Source: Gammaproteobacteria bacterium Gsub
GTDB taxonomy: Bacteria > Pseudomonadota > Gammaproteobacteria > PS1 > Pseudothioglobaceae
Assembly (NCBI GenBank): GCA_002007405.1
Contig: JYIN01000005.1
Location: 103,602-167,601 of the forward strand
Direction of reading: 5' to 3'
DNA length: 64,000 nucleotides
The stretch's first letter is position 1. The number at the start of each line of letters is the position of its first letter. Below the pieces are notes generated by a model, which saw only the letters and a program-made list of their open reading frames with translations, did no database searches and had not been told where the DNA came from. A program made the translations under genes and the position numbers. This document shows, piece after piece, positions 16,525 through 26,251 of the stretch.

Positions 16525-17607
16525 TTATTTAGACTGGGAATTTAGATAAGATTGATCTGATATTGCGCTCCAAGCACGGGCTTTTTTGAGATATGCCGCT
16601 TGAGAGTCAATAATTTCTTTTGACAGCGGGTTTTTACTAGCCAATTTGGCAAGTAATTTGTTATTTGCTGCTCTGAGTGCGTCAAATACTGGCTGTGAAA
16701 AAGTTTTAACTTGAATATTGGGATAGTCTTTTTTCATATTTGCCCAATTTTTAGCGCTTTCATATTCAGATTGTGCATACATTTCATAGGCAGATAGTTT
16801 CATTGCCGTGGTTAAGATGGTGCGTAAATCTTGGGGCAATGAATGGTATTTTTTTAGGTTGATTAAGAATTGTAATTCTGTAGCTGGCTCATGCCAGCCA
16901 GTGTAATAATAAGGAGCGACTTGGTGGAAACCCATGCGTAAATCAAGCGAAGGTCCAACCCATTCCAAAGCATCAATTGTGCCTCTCTCAAGTGCGGTGT
17001 AGAGTTCGCCTGCTGGAATATTGATAGGTTTAGCACCAACTTCTGCCATCACTTCCCCTGCAAAACCAGGAATACGCATTTTTAAACCTTTTAAATCTTC
17101 AACAGAGTTAATTTGTTTTTGAAACCAACCCCCCATTTGGTTACCAGTGCTACCGCCAATAATTGATTTCATACCGTGTTTGCTATAGACTTTATCCATC
17201 AATTCTTGACCGCCACCGTACTCAAACCAAGCGCGCTGTTCAGAGGTGGTCATGCCAAAGGGCATGGTAGTAAAAAACAAAGTGTTGATATCTTTGCCTT
17301 TCCAATAATAAGAGCCTGAATGTCCTAAATCATATTGACCGGATTTGACAAAATCAAAAATCCCTAAGGCTGATTTGTGTTTATTTTTAGAATCAATGCG
17401 GATTTTTAGCCTGCCGTTTGACATTTCTTCTGCCAATTTTTTGAATTTTTTGGTAGCATCACCAAAAATAGGAAAATTACTTGGCCATGATTCTGCTAAT
17501 TTTAAAGTATAGGTTTTGTTATTTTCAGGTGTGTTGCTAGTTGTTTGTTTATCGCTGTTGCAAGCCATTAAAAACATGGTGATAAAAACTATTGATAAAA
17601 ATTTCAT
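16525..17607 (-). CDS. dctP: TRAP transporter substrate-binding lipoprotein, TakP-like
   Basis: This is the periplasmic solute receptor of the TRAP importer. ATG at 17607 is preferred over an upstream in-frame start at 17703 because AAAGGAG precedes it and the protein then begins with a lipoprotein signal (MKFLSIVF...LMAC). About 360 residues. Blocks MGGWFQKQI, DLKGLKMRIPGFAGEVM, the arginine-containing MRIPG segment and ERGTIDALEWVGP...YTGWHEP resemble TakP, which binds 2-oxo monocarboxylates with a cation, more than C4-dicarboxylate DctP. Substrate is therefore inferred to be a monocarboxylate such as pyruvate or another 2-oxoacid. Confidence 0.9.
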   Translation of the reverse strand: MKFLSIVFITMFLMACNSDKQTTSNTPENNKTYTLKLAESWPSNFPIFGDATKKFKKLAEEMSNGRLKIRIDSKNKHKSALGIFDFVKSGQYDLGHSGSYYWKGKDINTLFFTTMPFGMTTSEQRAWFEYGGGQELMDKVYSKHGMKSIIGGSTGNQMGGWFQKQINSVEDLKGLKMRIPGFAGEVMAEVGAKPINIPAGELYTALERGTIDALEWVGPSLDLRMGFHQVAPYYYTGWHEPATELQFLINLKKYHSLPQDLRTILTTAMKLSAYEMYAQSEYESAKNWANMKKDYPNIQVKTFSQPVFDALRAANNKLLAKLASKNPLSKEIIDSQAAYLKKARAWSAISDQSYLNSQSK

Positions 17608-17629
17608 CCTCTGGACTCCTTTAACTCTT

Positions 17630-18415
17630 TTATTTGCGTTGTGCCAAAATAGCACGGTCTTGAGCATTATAATCTCTAAAAGTTTGGATATTGCAAAAAT
17701 CATTAGCTAATAATTTAACAACCCTTGCCTGCTGATTGTAGGCATGTTCTAATAACAAATACCCCCCTTGATTAAGATGATTAGGGGCGTTGTTGATAAT
17801 AATTTTAATATCGTCTAAGCCATCTTCCCCAGAAATTAAGGCGTTTTTTGGCTCATATGTTAAGTCTTGCAAATGGGAGTCATTTTTTTCAATATAAGGG
17901 GGATTGGATATAATTAAATCAAATTTTTGTTTGCCAACAGCCACAAACCAATTACCATATTGAAAACTAATATTCATTGTGGCGTTTTGTTTGGCAACAG
18001 CCAGTGCTTTTTTTGAATAATCGCTTGCCACTACTTGCCAGTGGGGGTTTTTATCTGCCAGCGTAATTGCAATAATACCACTGCCTGTACCTAAATCAAG
18101 CAATTTGCAAGGCTGGCTTGGTTTGAATAAATCTAGGGCAATATCAATCAGCAACTCGGTTTCTGGTCTGGGAATAAGTACATCAGGTGTAATCGTAAAA
18201 TTAAGATGATAAAACTCTTTTTTGCCACTTAAATAAGCAAAAGGAGTGCCGTTTTTTCTCCGTTTGATGAGTGTTTTTAATTGGCTTTTTTCATGTTTAT
18301 TAAGCATATAATCGCCACTGACCATTAACTGCGATCTGCTTTTATTTAACGCCAAAGACAAAAGCGGGGCAATATCAATTACGCCACTTTCTAAATAATC
18401 TAAAATTGTGTTCAA
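17630..18415 (-). CDS. prmC: Release factor glutamine methyltransferase PrmC
   Basis: PrmC N5-methylates the GGQ glutamine of release factors RF1 and RF2. The 261-residue protein has the N-terminal helical domain with [14 protein letters not shown], the SAM-binding [16 protein letters not shown], and the catalytic NPPY in SNPPYIE. Length is slightly short of the usual 277. It overlaps rnfE by 4 bases, and dctP starts 22 bases downstream. prmC normally follows prfA; here it does not. Confidence 0.95.
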   Translation of the reverse strand: MNTILDYLESGVIDIAPLLSLALNKSRSQLMVSGDYMLNKHEKSQLKTLIKRRKNGTPFAYLSGKKEFYHLNFTITPDVLIPRPETELLIDIALDLFKPSQPCKLLDLGTGSGIIAITLADKNPHWQVVASDYSKKALAVAKQNATMNISFQYGNWFVAVGKQKFDLIISNPPYIEKNDSHLQDLTYEPKNALISGEDGLDDIKIIINNAPNHLNQGGYLLLEHAYNQQARVVKLLANDFCNIQTFRDYNAQDRAILAQRK

Positions 18416-19047
18416 GGTTTTTTTAAATCAATAAAATTTTTAACAGCCACAATCAACCCCAAACCGATAAACGCTCCAGGTGGCAAAATTGCCAGCAAAG
18501 TGCCTTGATAATCATCAACCACGCTAATACTCAGTGATTCCCCCAAAGTGCCAAGCAACAAAGACGATTGTGCAAACAAAGTGCCACCACCAACCAACTC
18601 ACGCATTGCCCCTAAAATAATCAATACTAACGAGAAACCAAGCCCCATCATCAACCCATCAAGGGCTGATTTATCCCAACTGTTTTTGCTGGCAAATGCT
18701 TCAGCCCGACCCAAAATGGCGCAATTAGTAACAATCAAAGGCACAAAAATACCTAGTATTAAATACAAATCATAAAAATACGATTGCATCAGCAGTTCAA
18801 CAATCGTTACAAAAGCGGCAATCAATAAAACAAAAATCGGAATTCGCACCTCTTTTGAAATATGATGGCGAAAAATAGAAACCGTAGTATTAGAAGCAAT
18901 CAGCACAAAAGTGGTCGCCAACCCCAGCCCAATCGCATTCACAATATTATTAGTGACTGCCAACAATGGACACAAGCCCAACAACGCCACCAGTGCTTGA
19001 TTATTATCCCACAAGCCATTTTTTGCAATTTTGAGGTAGTCTTCCAT
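18412..19047 (-). CDS. rsxE: Rnf/Rsx electron transport complex subunit E
   Basis: RnfE is a six-helix membrane subunit of the Rnf complex, which couples ferredoxin-NAD electron transfer to ion movement, or reduces SoxR as Rsx. The family blocks [38 protein letters not shown] and [11 protein letters not shown] are clear, and the 211-residue length is usual. None of the rnfA, B, C, D or G genes is adjacent; the neighbours are an AlkC-like glycosylase and prmC, so the subunit is split from the rest of its operon. Confidence 0.95.
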   Translation of the reverse strand: MEDYLKIAKNGLWDNNQALVALLGLCPLLAVTNNIVNAIGLGLATTFVLIASNTTVSIFRHHISKEVRIPIFVLLIAAFVTIVELLMQSYFYDLYLILGIFVPLIVTNCAILGRAEAFASKNSWDKSALDGLMMGLGFSLVLIILGAMRELVGGGTLFAQSSLLLGTLGESLSISVVDDYQGTLLAILPPGAFIGLGLIVAVKNFIDLKKP

Positions 19048-19056
19048 AAGGCTTCA

Positions 19057-20199
19057 TTATAGCAAGGGTTGTTTGTGAGTCAGAATAAAATTATCTTTGG
19101 CATAAATTTTGCCGTTAATTTGCAATAAAATTTGATAATTTCCAGAGTGCAATTTTTTGCTTGTCATGACTTTAAATAAATGTTTTTTTTGAATTAAAAC
19201 ACTGCTGTTTTGTTTTATAAAAAGCTGTTTAATTTTAAAAACTTTCTCAGATTTTCGCTTAGTTTTTGAGGGGTAGATGATTTTATAGTCAATCATTAAA
19301 CTTTGGTTTTTACTGGCTTTGATTATAAATGAAAATCTCAAATAATCACCCAAGGCAATTCGCCTATTTTTAATATTAAAATTATGGATTTTGATTTTTA
19401 TATTAGACGGATAGCCGAGTAATGTTAATGCCTCTATATTACCTTGTTTGATGAGTGTTCTAAGGGCATGCCGAATTAGAAAATCCATCTCTTTTTTACT
19501 TTTTTGCTTGCCTTCTATTTGCCATTTTTTTAGCGTTTGTAATACAAAATCTGCATCTATTTTAGCAATATCATTGAGATGGTTAGCAACTGAGCGCACC
19601 ACAAACCGGGTGTTATCAAAATACAACTGGTCCAAGATTTTGATAGATTTTTGATAATTAAAATTGATGTTGATAGACCACGGCAGTTTTGGGCGCAGAC
19701 CTTCACAAGCCAACCTTCTTTGATGATAATTTTTTGAGGTTGCCATTTTCTGCATAAAAACAAAAGTTTTTTGTGGATAGGCGTTGATAAAGAAACGAAT
19801 TGCGTCTTCGCAGCTAAAGCGTTTGGTGATTTCTGCCAAAGCATCAAACGATGGGGTTAAATATTTATCCTGCAAGCCGTTTTTTGCTACAAAATCAGAC
19901 AAAGGTGCAAAGATAAAATCGCCAAAATCATTATCGCTTCTATTTGGGTCTAATTCTTTTGGCAAAGATTTAACGATAATCTCAAGTGCTACCTCAAAAT
20001 CATTGGGTAGGTATTTTTCTAAATTTTCTCGAATCCAATAAATGCGTTGCTTAAGCTCTAATTTTGGGAGGGATTTTGAAACTTCTTTTATAAATTTATT
20101 GGCTTCAAATTGGGGATAAACCGCGGTTAAAAATGTTGCTAAATCACCCACTTTTTGAGTATTAAATAAGTGGTCTTTTAGTAAAAATTTAGCATTCAT
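19057..20199 (-). CDS. AlkC-like DNA alkylation repair protein
   Basis: The 380-residue protein has an N-terminal region of helical HEAT-like repeats (about 1-260), as in AlkC/AlkD DNA glycosylases that excise alkylated bases, with segments such as FSCEDAIRFF, HQRRLACEGLRPKLPW and NDTRFVVRSVANHLND-like DNTRFVVRSVANHLND. The last about 115 residues look like a beta-rich immunoglobulin-like domain, as in the longer AlkC proteins where that domain helps hold DNA. It overlaps ftsY by 4 bases, with rnfE 9 bases downstream. The enzyme class is fairly secure; AlkC rather than AlkD is inferred from the C-terminal domain. Confidence 0.82.
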   Translation of the reverse strand: MNAKFLLKDHLFNTQKVGDLATFLTAVYPQFEANKFIKEVSKSLPKLELKQRIYWIRENLEKYLPNDFEVALEIIVKSLPKELDPNRSDNDFGDFIFAPLSDFVAKNGLQDKYLTPSFDALAEITKRFSCEDAIRFFINAYPQKTFVFMQKMATSKNYHQRRLACEGLRPKLPWSININFNYQKSIKILDQLYFDNTRFVVRSVANHLNDIAKIDADFVLQTLKKWQIEGKQKSKKEMDFLIRHALRTLIKQGNIEALTLLGYPSNIKIKIHNFNIKNRRIALGDYLRFSFIIKASKNQSLMIDYKIIYPSKTKRKSEKVFKIKQLFIKQNSSVLIQKKHLFKVMTSKKLHSGNYQILLQINGKIYAKDNFILTHKQPLL

Positions 20200-21143
20200 T
20201 CAAATAAGGCATCAATAAATTCTTGTGCTTCAAATGGTTTTAAATCTTCAATTCCCTCACCCACGCCGATATAACGAATGGGTAGTTTGAGTGCAGTAGA
20301 AATGGCAAACAGAACGCCGCCTTTGGCACTGCCGTCAAGTTTGGTGATACTAATGCCGCTTAAACCAATGGCTTTATTAAATTCTATCGCTTGATTAACA
20401 GCATTTTGTCCAGAGCTACCATCAACCACCAGCAGAGTTTCATGTGGTGCATTTTTATGATGTTTATTTAAGACGCGTTTGATTTTTTGTAATTCTTGCA
20501 TTAAGTTGTCTTGGGTGTGGAGTCGTCCAGCAGTATCGGCAATCAAAATATCAATATTTTTGGCTTTGGCAGATTCAAAAGCATCAAAAATAACCGAGGC
20601 GGCATCTGCACCTGTGGCTTGTGCGACTACGGGTATTTTATTGCGCTTGCCCCAAACTTTGAGCTGTTCAATGGCTGCAGCACGAAAAGTATCACCCGCT
20701 GCCAACATAACAGATTTACCTTGTTTTTGAAAGGCAGTGGCGAGTTTTCCAATGGTGGTGGTTTTGCCCGCACCATTGATGCCAACCACCAAAATCACAA
20801 AAGTTTCATTACCACTGATATTTAATACATTGTTTTTAATCAGCAGTTTTTTGAGCTCATTTTTTAAAAATGAATATAGACTTTGAGCATCTTTTAGGGT
20901 TTTGCGTGAGGCATTTTTCCGCACCGATTCCAAAACCTTGTCGGTGGTATCAATCCCAATATCTGCACCAATTAGCAGGGTTTCTAACGCATCAAGCAAG
21001 TCTTTGTCAATTTTTTTCCTGCCCAGCAGCAGTGTAGATAAACCCATACCGAGTTTTTGTCTGGATTTAAGTAGTTTATTTTTTAACGAAGCGGGCTTTT
21101 GTTGTGTGTTGGATGAATCTTTTTTGAAAAAGTTAAACATCAT
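20196..21143 (-). CDS. ftsY: Signal recognition particle receptor FtsY
   Basis: FtsY is the SRP receptor GTPase that docks ribosome-nascent chains at the membrane. The 315 residues have a helical N domain (about 20-105) and the G domain with GINGAGKTTT at 121-130, DTFRAAA, DTAGR and TKLDG. The long acidic N-terminal A region of E. coli FtsY is absent, as in many short FtsY proteins. A SSGQNA sequence replaces the common TTGQNA. First gene of the run ftsY-alkC-rnfE-prmC-dctPQM. Confidence 0.97.
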   Translation of the reverse strand: MMFNFFKKDSSNTQQKPASLKNKLLKSRQKLGMGLSTLLLGRKKIDKDLLDALETLLIGADIGIDTTDKVLESVRKNASRKTLKDAQSLYSFLKNELKKLLIKNNVLNISGNETFVILVVGINGAGKTTTIGKLATAFQKQGKSVMLAAGDTFRAAAIEQLKVWGKRNKIPVVAQATGADAASVIFDAFESAKAKNIDILIADTAGRLHTQDNLMQELQKIKRVLNKHHKNAPHETLLVVDGSSGQNAVNQAIEFNKAIGLSGISITKLDGSAKGGVLFAISTALKLPIRYIGVGEGIEDLKPFEAQEFIDALFE

Positions 21144-21502
21144 AAATCAAGGGATAAAAAATAATAATTTTACACATAGCTTTACATAATTATTAATAAT
21201 CACTAAAACACCATTCCCTCACCAATTCAATAAAATCTCCGATTTTGCTAACCCTTACCAATAATTTTGTTTTATATTTTAGCTGGTCTCTCTTTTCTTT
21301 TTGGCCCTAAAATTTATAAAAAGAGCGACAATAGCCTATTAGTAAATAATTTAATGTTTTTTGGCATAACATCACGGCAATTATTAGTTGTATAGGCAGT
21401 GACTTACATATCTTATTGGTGGCAGGTTCTCCTTAGTCTATGTTGCTGACATTATAAATTTGAGTGTGTATAATGGGTGAAAAAATGGAAAAATGACCCT
21501 GA
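21144..21502. other. Intergenic region between ftsY and msrP
   Basis: This 359-base AT-rich divergent region has no convincing gene. It contains the msrP promoter at 21446-21474. No clear promoter or ribosome site for ftsY was found on the minus strand. Confidence 0.6.
21446..21474 (+). promoter_or_regulatory. Predicted sigma-70 promoter of msrPQ
   Basis: CTGACA at 21446-21451 (5 of 6 to TTGACA), a 17-base spacer and a perfect TATAAT at 21469-21474 lie 29 bases before the msrP ATG. Confidence 0.75.
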
Positions 21503-22453
21503 ATGAAAATAACTGAGCATCATATTACCGACGAAAAAAATTATCTTAATCGTCGTTCATTTATCAAAAAAAGTGCTAAATTTGGTGCTGGTTTGGCGTT
21601 GTTTAATAGTGCTTCAAGTTTGGCAGAAGGGGTTGAAGGCGGGGGGTGGTCTGACAAAATTACCACTACAAGTTATGGCAAAGATTTAACCCCGCACTCT
21701 TTTAAAGAAATTAGCAATTATAATAATTTTTATGAATTTGGCACTGGCAAGCGTGACCCCGCTAAAAACGCCCACACCTTAAAACCTAACCCTTGGCATG
21801 TTAAAATCTCTGGTGAATGTTCAAAACAAGGCAATTATGATTTAGAAGATTTTATTGCCCCCTATCAATTGGAAGAACGGATTTATCGTCTGCGTTGTGT
21901 TGAGGCCTGGTCAATGGTCATTCCTTGGGTCGGGGTGTCTTTGGCGGAGATGCTAAAAACCTTTCAGCCAACCTCAAAGGCCAAATATGTGGTATTCAAA
22001 ACCTTGCTTGATAAAGTACAAATGCCTGGGCAAAAACGCCCGATTTTAAACTGGCCCTATACTGAGGGTTTGACGATTGCTGAGGCGATGAATCCACTGA
22101 GTTTTTTGGCAGTAGGTTTATATGGCAAAGTCTTGCCTAATCAAAATGGCGCACCAATGCGTTTGGTCGTACCTTGGAAATACGGTTTTAAAAGTATCAA
22201 ATCTATTGTCTCAATTCATTTTCAAGAAACCATGCCACTTAATACTTGGCAAGAACAAGCCTCTAATGAGTATGGTTTTTATGCCAATGTCAATCCAAAT
22301 GTTGATCACCCGCGTTGGTCTCAGGCGCGTGAGCGGGTGATTGGTCGAGGCAGTTTTTTTAAACCCGAAAAACGCAAAACCGAGATTTTTAACGGCTATG
22401 GTGATGAGGTGGCACATTTATATGCGGGGCTTGATTTGAGAAAGAACTTTTGA
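21503..22453 (+). CDS. msrP: Periplasmic methionine sulfoxide reductase catalytic subunit MsrP
   Basis: MsrP is a molybdenum-cofactor enzyme that reduces oxidised methionine in periplasmic proteins, fed by MsrQ. A twin-arginine signal NRRSFIKK lies at about residues 13-20, for folded export. The Mo-ligating cysteine is in [14 protein letters not shown] (near residue 133), followed by the sulfite-oxidase fold signatures [14 protein letters not shown] and [13 protein letters not shown]. The 316-residue length is normal. The stop overlaps the start of msrQ. Confidence 0.95.
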   Translation: MKITEHHITDEKNYLNRRSFIKKSAKFGAGLALFNSASSLAEGVEGGGWSDKITTTSYGKDLTPHSFKEISNYNNFYEFGTGKRDPAKNAHTLKPNPWHVKISGECSKQGNYDLEDFIAPYQLEERIYRLRCVEAWSMVIPWVGVSLAEMLKTFQPTSKAKYVVFKTLLDKVQMPGQKRPILNWPYTEGLTIAEAMNPLSFLAVGLYGKVLPNQNGAPMRLVVPWKYGFKSIKSIVSIHFQETMPLNTWQEQASNEYGFYANVNPNVDHPRWSQARERVIGRGSFFKPEKRKTEIFNGYGDEVAHLYAGLDLRKNF

Positions 22454-23043
22454 GCATTGTTTGGCAAAAACCCCTGCTTTTTGTTCTACTTTTAAGCCCC
22501 TTTTTGGCACTGGTATTTGATGCGTTTTCAGGGAATTTAATTGATCCGATTGAAGAAATTACCAATCCAACTGGGCAGTGGGCGATGCGATTTTTATTGT
22601 TGAGTTTGCTGGTTAGCCCACTGAATAAAATCCTACCATTTTCGATCGTTAAATATCGCCGTATGATTGGTGTTTTTAGTTTTTTTTATGCCAGTTTGCA
22701 TCTCAGTATTTATTTAATTGACCAAACTTTTGAGTGGCAGATGGTATTGGAAGATATCACCAAGCGTCCTTATGTAACCATTGGTTTTAGTGCATTTGTA
22801 TTGTTATTTTTGCTCACCATTACCTCAACCAATAAAATGATGCGCCGTTTGGGGAGGCGCTGGAAAAAACTGCATAAATTGATTTATTTGATTGTTATAT
22901 TAGTCATGGTACATTTTTATTGGCAGGCAAAATCTGATATGGATATTGAGCCACTGATTTACAGTTTTATTGCCCTATTGTTGCTTAGTTTTAGGTTTAT
23001 CCCATTTTTAAAAAAGAAATATTTTAAAAAAGCCTCTGCATGA
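22450..23043 (+). CDS. msrQ: Heme-binding membrane subunit MsrQ
   Basis: MsrQ is a b-type heme membrane protein that carries quinol electrons to MsrP. The 197 residues form about six helices with family segments [38 protein letters not shown] (heme-ligand His) and [14 protein letters not shown]. Translation starts at TTG 22450, which overlaps the msrP TGA (TTGA), a normal coupled start. Confidence 0.94.
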   Translation: MSIVWQKPLLFVLLLSPFLALVFDAFSGNLIDPIEEITNPTGQWAMRFLLLSLLVSPLNKILPFSIVKYRRMIGVFSFFYASLHLSIYLIDQTFEWQMVLEDITKRPYVTIGFSAFVLLFLLTITSTNKMMRRLGRRWKKLHKLIYLIVILVMVHFYWQAKSDMDIEPLIYSFIALLLLSFRFIPFLKKKYFKKASA

Positions 23044-23071
23044 TTTATTCATAATTATACGAAGGTCTTTA
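23044..23071 (+). repeat. Dispersed repeat, copy 2 (3' part only)
   Basis: TTATTCATAATTATACGAAGGTCTTT corresponds to the right end of the dispersed repeat at 14172-14263 and 35492-35573. It lies between msrQ and the first M16 peptidase gene. Confidence 0.6.
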
Positions 23072-23082
23072 ATTCACAAAAA

Positions 23083-24396
23083 ATGCCAAAACTAATCCCT
23101 TTTATTTTTCTATTTCTACCCCATTTTGCATTTTCTGCAGTTAATATCCCAGTGGTGCAGGCGGTGTTAGACAATGGTTTAAAGATTGTGGTTAAGGCGG
23201 ATAAGCGTGCACCCGTGTTTATTTCCCAGCTTTGGTATAAAGTCGGTAGCAGCGATGAGTCTCGTCCGATAACCGGTATCTCGCATCTGCTTGAGCATAT
23301 GATGTTTAAAGGTACAAACGCCTATCCAAAAGGAGAATTTTCTAAAATTATTGCCCAAAATGGCGGTGATGAAAACGCTTTTACGGGTAAGGACTATACT
23401 GCCTATTATCAAAAAATGCACAAATCTAAACTTGAATTAGCCATTAAATTAGAGGCTGACAGAATGCACAATCTGATTTTTTCCAATGCCGAATTAGACA
23501 AAGAAAGGCAAGTGGTAATTGAAGAGCGCCGGCTGCGTGTTGAGGATGTACCCAACGCCAAAGTTTATGAGAATTTACGCTTAATTTCTTTTGATCCAAA
23601 AGGCGCTTACCATTCCCCAGTGATAGGATTTCAGCAAGATTTAGAGCGTTGTAAATTAGAAGATTTGCGTACTTGGTATAAAAAATATTATGCTCCAAAT
23701 AATGCGACTCTGGTGGTGGTCGGTGATGTTAATCCGCAAGCAGTCATTGAACATGCAAAAACTTATTTTGGTGGCTACAAACCAAACCCAGATATCCCCC
23801 TAATACGACCTTCAATCCCCCTAAAATCAAATACAAAAACCCTAAAAATTAAAGCAGAATTACCTTTTTATACCTTGTCTTTTCCAGTGCCTAGCCTAAA
23901 AACTGCCAATCACGAACACAAGGCCTATCAGTTAAAAATGTTGGCACATATATTGGGCAACGGGCTTTCAAAGGCATTGGTCAGAAACCAACAAATTGCC
24001 TCCAATATCAGTGTAGATTACCATCTATATGACCAATATGATACTTTATTTATACTCAGTTTTACCCCAGCCAAAGGTGTTAGCAATCAAGCTGTATTGG
24101 CAGCGATTAAAACCCAAATGGCTGAGTTAAAGAACAAACCTCATTTGCTTGAAGACGAATTAGCGCGTACTAAGGCACAATTAGAGGCAAATTTTGTGTT
24201 TGCACAAGACCAAATATTTACCCAGTCTTATTATTTAGGAATGCTCTCGGTGGTTGGTTTAGGGGTCGATAAAATGTTTAATTATGTTGATAAAATGCAA
24301 GAAATTGAAGTTAAAGATATATCAAATATCACCAGAGAATATTTGAATTTTGCTAACGCCAACACTGTTGAGTTGATTCCTCAAAGGTTAAAATGA
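23083..24396 (+). CDS. M16 family zinc peptidase, active subunit
   Basis: This pitrilysin-type metallopeptidase is probably exported: an N-terminal signal (residues 1-18) ends near FAFSA. The inverted zinc motif HLLEH is at 68-72 with the distal Glu in VIEERR. A second M16 domain follows (about 190-430), with the YYAPNNATLVVVGDV linker sequence. The 437-residue length fits the heterodimeric bacterial M16B type. The next gene overlaps by 4 bases and encodes the partner subunit. Substrate is unknown. Confidence 0.9.
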   Translation: MPKLIPFIFLFLPHFAFSAVNIPVVQAVLDNGLKIVVKADKRAPVFISQLWYKVGSSDESRPITGISHLLEHMMFKGTNAYPKGEFSKIIAQNGGDENAFTGKDYTAYYQKMHKSKLELAIKLEADRMHNLIFSNAELDKERQVVIEERRLRVEDVPNAKVYENLRLISFDPKGAYHSPVIGFQQDLERCKLEDLRTWYKKYYAPNNATLVVVGDVNPQAVIEHAKTYFGGYKPNPDIPLIRPSIPLKSNTKTLKIKAELPFYTLSFPVPSLKTANHEHKAYQLKMLAHILGNGLSKALVRNQQIASNISVDYHLYDQYDTLFILSFTPAKGVSNQAVLAAIKTQMAELKNKPHLLEDELARTKAQLEANFVFAQDQIFTQSYYLGMLSVVGLGVDKMFNYVDKMQEIEVKDISNITREYLNFANANTVELIPQRLK

Positions 24397-25673
24397 GGGC
24401 ATTATTATTATTTTTATTTGTCAGTAGCACGCAGGCGCTTGATATTATGCAATGGACAACGCCTGAGGGGGCAAAAGTATTATTTGCTCAAACGCAAGGC
24501 TTGCCGATGTTAGATATTCAACTCAGTTTTGATGCTGCTTCAGCCAGAGATGGGGGGAAATTTGGCTTAGCATTCCTGACCAATCGCTTATTAAGTACTG
24601 CCACTAAGTATCATGATGAAGAGCAAATTATTCACGCATTTGAGTCAGTGGGCGCACAATTTTCTCGCCACATCTCAAAAGACATGGCAACTGCCTCATT
24701 ACGCACCTTGACAAGGGCGGAGATTTTAAAAAAATCGTTGGCTACATTTACTGAGGTTATTACCCAGCCAAGTTTTCAACAATCTTATTTAACCCGAGAA
24801 AAACGCCAAAATTTACGCAAGATTGAGGCAAATAAACAATCTCCTGCCAGTGTGGCTGCGTTGGCATTTAACTCAGGAGTTTTTGCCGACCATCCCTATC
24901 AACACCCAAAAATTGGCACCAAAGAGAGTATTGCCAATATTTCTATCAAAGATTTAGAACAACATTATCAGCGCTACTATGTGGCAAAAAATCTCACCAT
25001 TGCCTTAGTAGGCGATATTAGCAAACCCCATGCAAAAGAGGTCGCAAGGCAGATTTCCCACGGTCTAAATAGTGGTGAAAAAGCCCAACAAAATCCAATG
25101 GTTAGCGCACTTAAAAAAGCTAAAAATAAACACATTGATTTTCCCTCAAAGCAAACTCACTTGTTAATTGGTCAAGTTGGCATCAACCGTTCCGACCCTG
25201 ATTATTATCCTTTGTATTTAGGCAACCATATCCTTGGCGGCAGTGGTTTGACTTCAATACTTAATGATGAAATTCGTGAAAAAAGGGGCTTGGCTTATTC
25301 GGTTCATAGCAGTTTTAATAAACTCCAATCAAAAGGTTATTTTCTAATAAAACTACAAACCAAAAATACACAAACTTTAGCGGCAAGAAAAATTGCCTTA
25401 AAAACTTTGGCTGATTTTATAGACCAGCCACTGAGTGCCAAAACCCTACAACTTGGCAAGGACAATATCATCGGTGGTTTTGTATTAGAAACCGCCAGTA
25501 ATAGCAAAATTTTAGCATATTTATCGGTGATTGGTTTTTATGACTTACCGTTGGATTATCTATCCAATTTTGTTGATAAAATTAAACCCATTAGCGCCAA
25601 ACAAGTGCAAACTGCCTTTAAAAACCTGCTTGCCATGGACAAACTTTTAATTTTAACTGTTGGTCAAAATTGA
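24393..25673 (+). CDS. M16 family peptidase-like protein, probably inactive partner
   Basis: The 426-residue protein has an N-terminal signal (about 1-15) and two M16 domains, with the C-terminal signature HILGGSGLTSILNDEIREKRGLAYSV. The zinc motif is missing; the equivalent stretch GLAFLTNRLL has no HxxEH. This is the usual arrangement in which one subunit is catalytic and its overlapping neighbour supplies the substrate-closing R/Y-type region. Start ATG overlaps the previous stop. Confidence 0.88.
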   Translation: MRALLLFLFVSSTQALDIMQWTTPEGAKVLFAQTQGLPMLDIQLSFDAASARDGGKFGLAFLTNRLLSTATKYHDEEQIIHAFESVGAQFSRHISKDMATASLRTLTRAEILKKSLATFTEVITQPSFQQSYLTREKRQNLRKIEANKQSPASVAALAFNSGVFADHPYQHPKIGTKESIANISIKDLEQHYQRYYVAKNLTIALVGDISKPHAKEVARQISHGLNSGEKAQQNPMVSALKKAKNKHIDFPSKQTHLLIGQVGINRSDPDYYPLYLGNHILGGSGLTSILNDEIREKRGLAYSVHSSFNKLQSKGYFLIKLQTKNTQTLAARKIALKTLADFIDQPLSAKTLQLGKDNIIGGFVLETASNSKILAYLSVIGFYDLPLDYLSNFVDKIKPISAKQVQTAFKNLLAMDKLLILTVGQN

Positions 25674-26005
25674 GCACCGATGAATTACTTTTTTCTTACG
25701 CTACATTACAAGATAGCCAAGTACAGCTACAAACTTTTGGGCGCAAATTACAAGGTTATCAAGACCGATTATTAGATTATCAATTACAACAAATCAAAAT
25801 TGAAGACGATTTTGTAGTCGCCCTCAGCGGCAAAACCTATCACCCAATCGCCGTCCCCAGTATCGGCAAATTCGTTGATGGCACAGTATTCGAAATTACC
25901 CTAGCAGAACTCACCCAGTCAGACCAATACGAAGTCTGCACCTACAAACGCATCAAAGGAGAATTCCAATCTGGAATTAAAGCATGGGTGTATGTTAAAT
26001 CCTAA
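25670..26005 (+). CDS. Gamma-glutamylcyclotransferase-like (AIG2/GGCT fold) protein
   Basis: The 111-residue protein has the GGCT start pattern LFSYATLQDSQVQLQTFGRKLQGYQD, then a beta-rich core with GTVFEITLAEL and DQYEVCTYKR, where an acidic catalytic residue would be expected. The usual YGTL is YATL here. It starts at TTG 25670, overlapping the M16 stop, and no in-frame ATG is available nearby. Family members act on gamma-glutamyl compounds or are of unknown function. Confidence 0.75.
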   Translation: MSTDELLFSYATLQDSQVQLQTFGRKLQGYQDRLLDYQLQQIKIEDDFVVALSGKTYHPIAVPSIGKFVDGTVFEITLAELTQSDQYEVCTYKRIKGEFQSGIKAWVYVKS

Positions 26006-26251
26006 ATTTTTCTAAACTTCTAAACTCAAATAGCAACATAACCAGAAGGAAGTTTGGAAATCATGAGGACAAAGCTGGATTGCCCCTATTATGTCTTTCT
26101 TGGCGACATTTTCCTGCGGCAAATTTCCGTTTGATATTTCCTTTTCATTGCCTATTTTTATTTTTGTATTGCTCTTGACTATTTCTTTGTGATTTTAATT
26201 TATTCAATAGAGTATAAAAATAACCCATGCAGATAAATTTTACTGGTATGT

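Noticed and set aside
26063..26134. 24-codon ORF with an AGGAAG upstream in the gap before fabB
   Set aside because: Too short, with no helix or family pattern, and not in an operon context.
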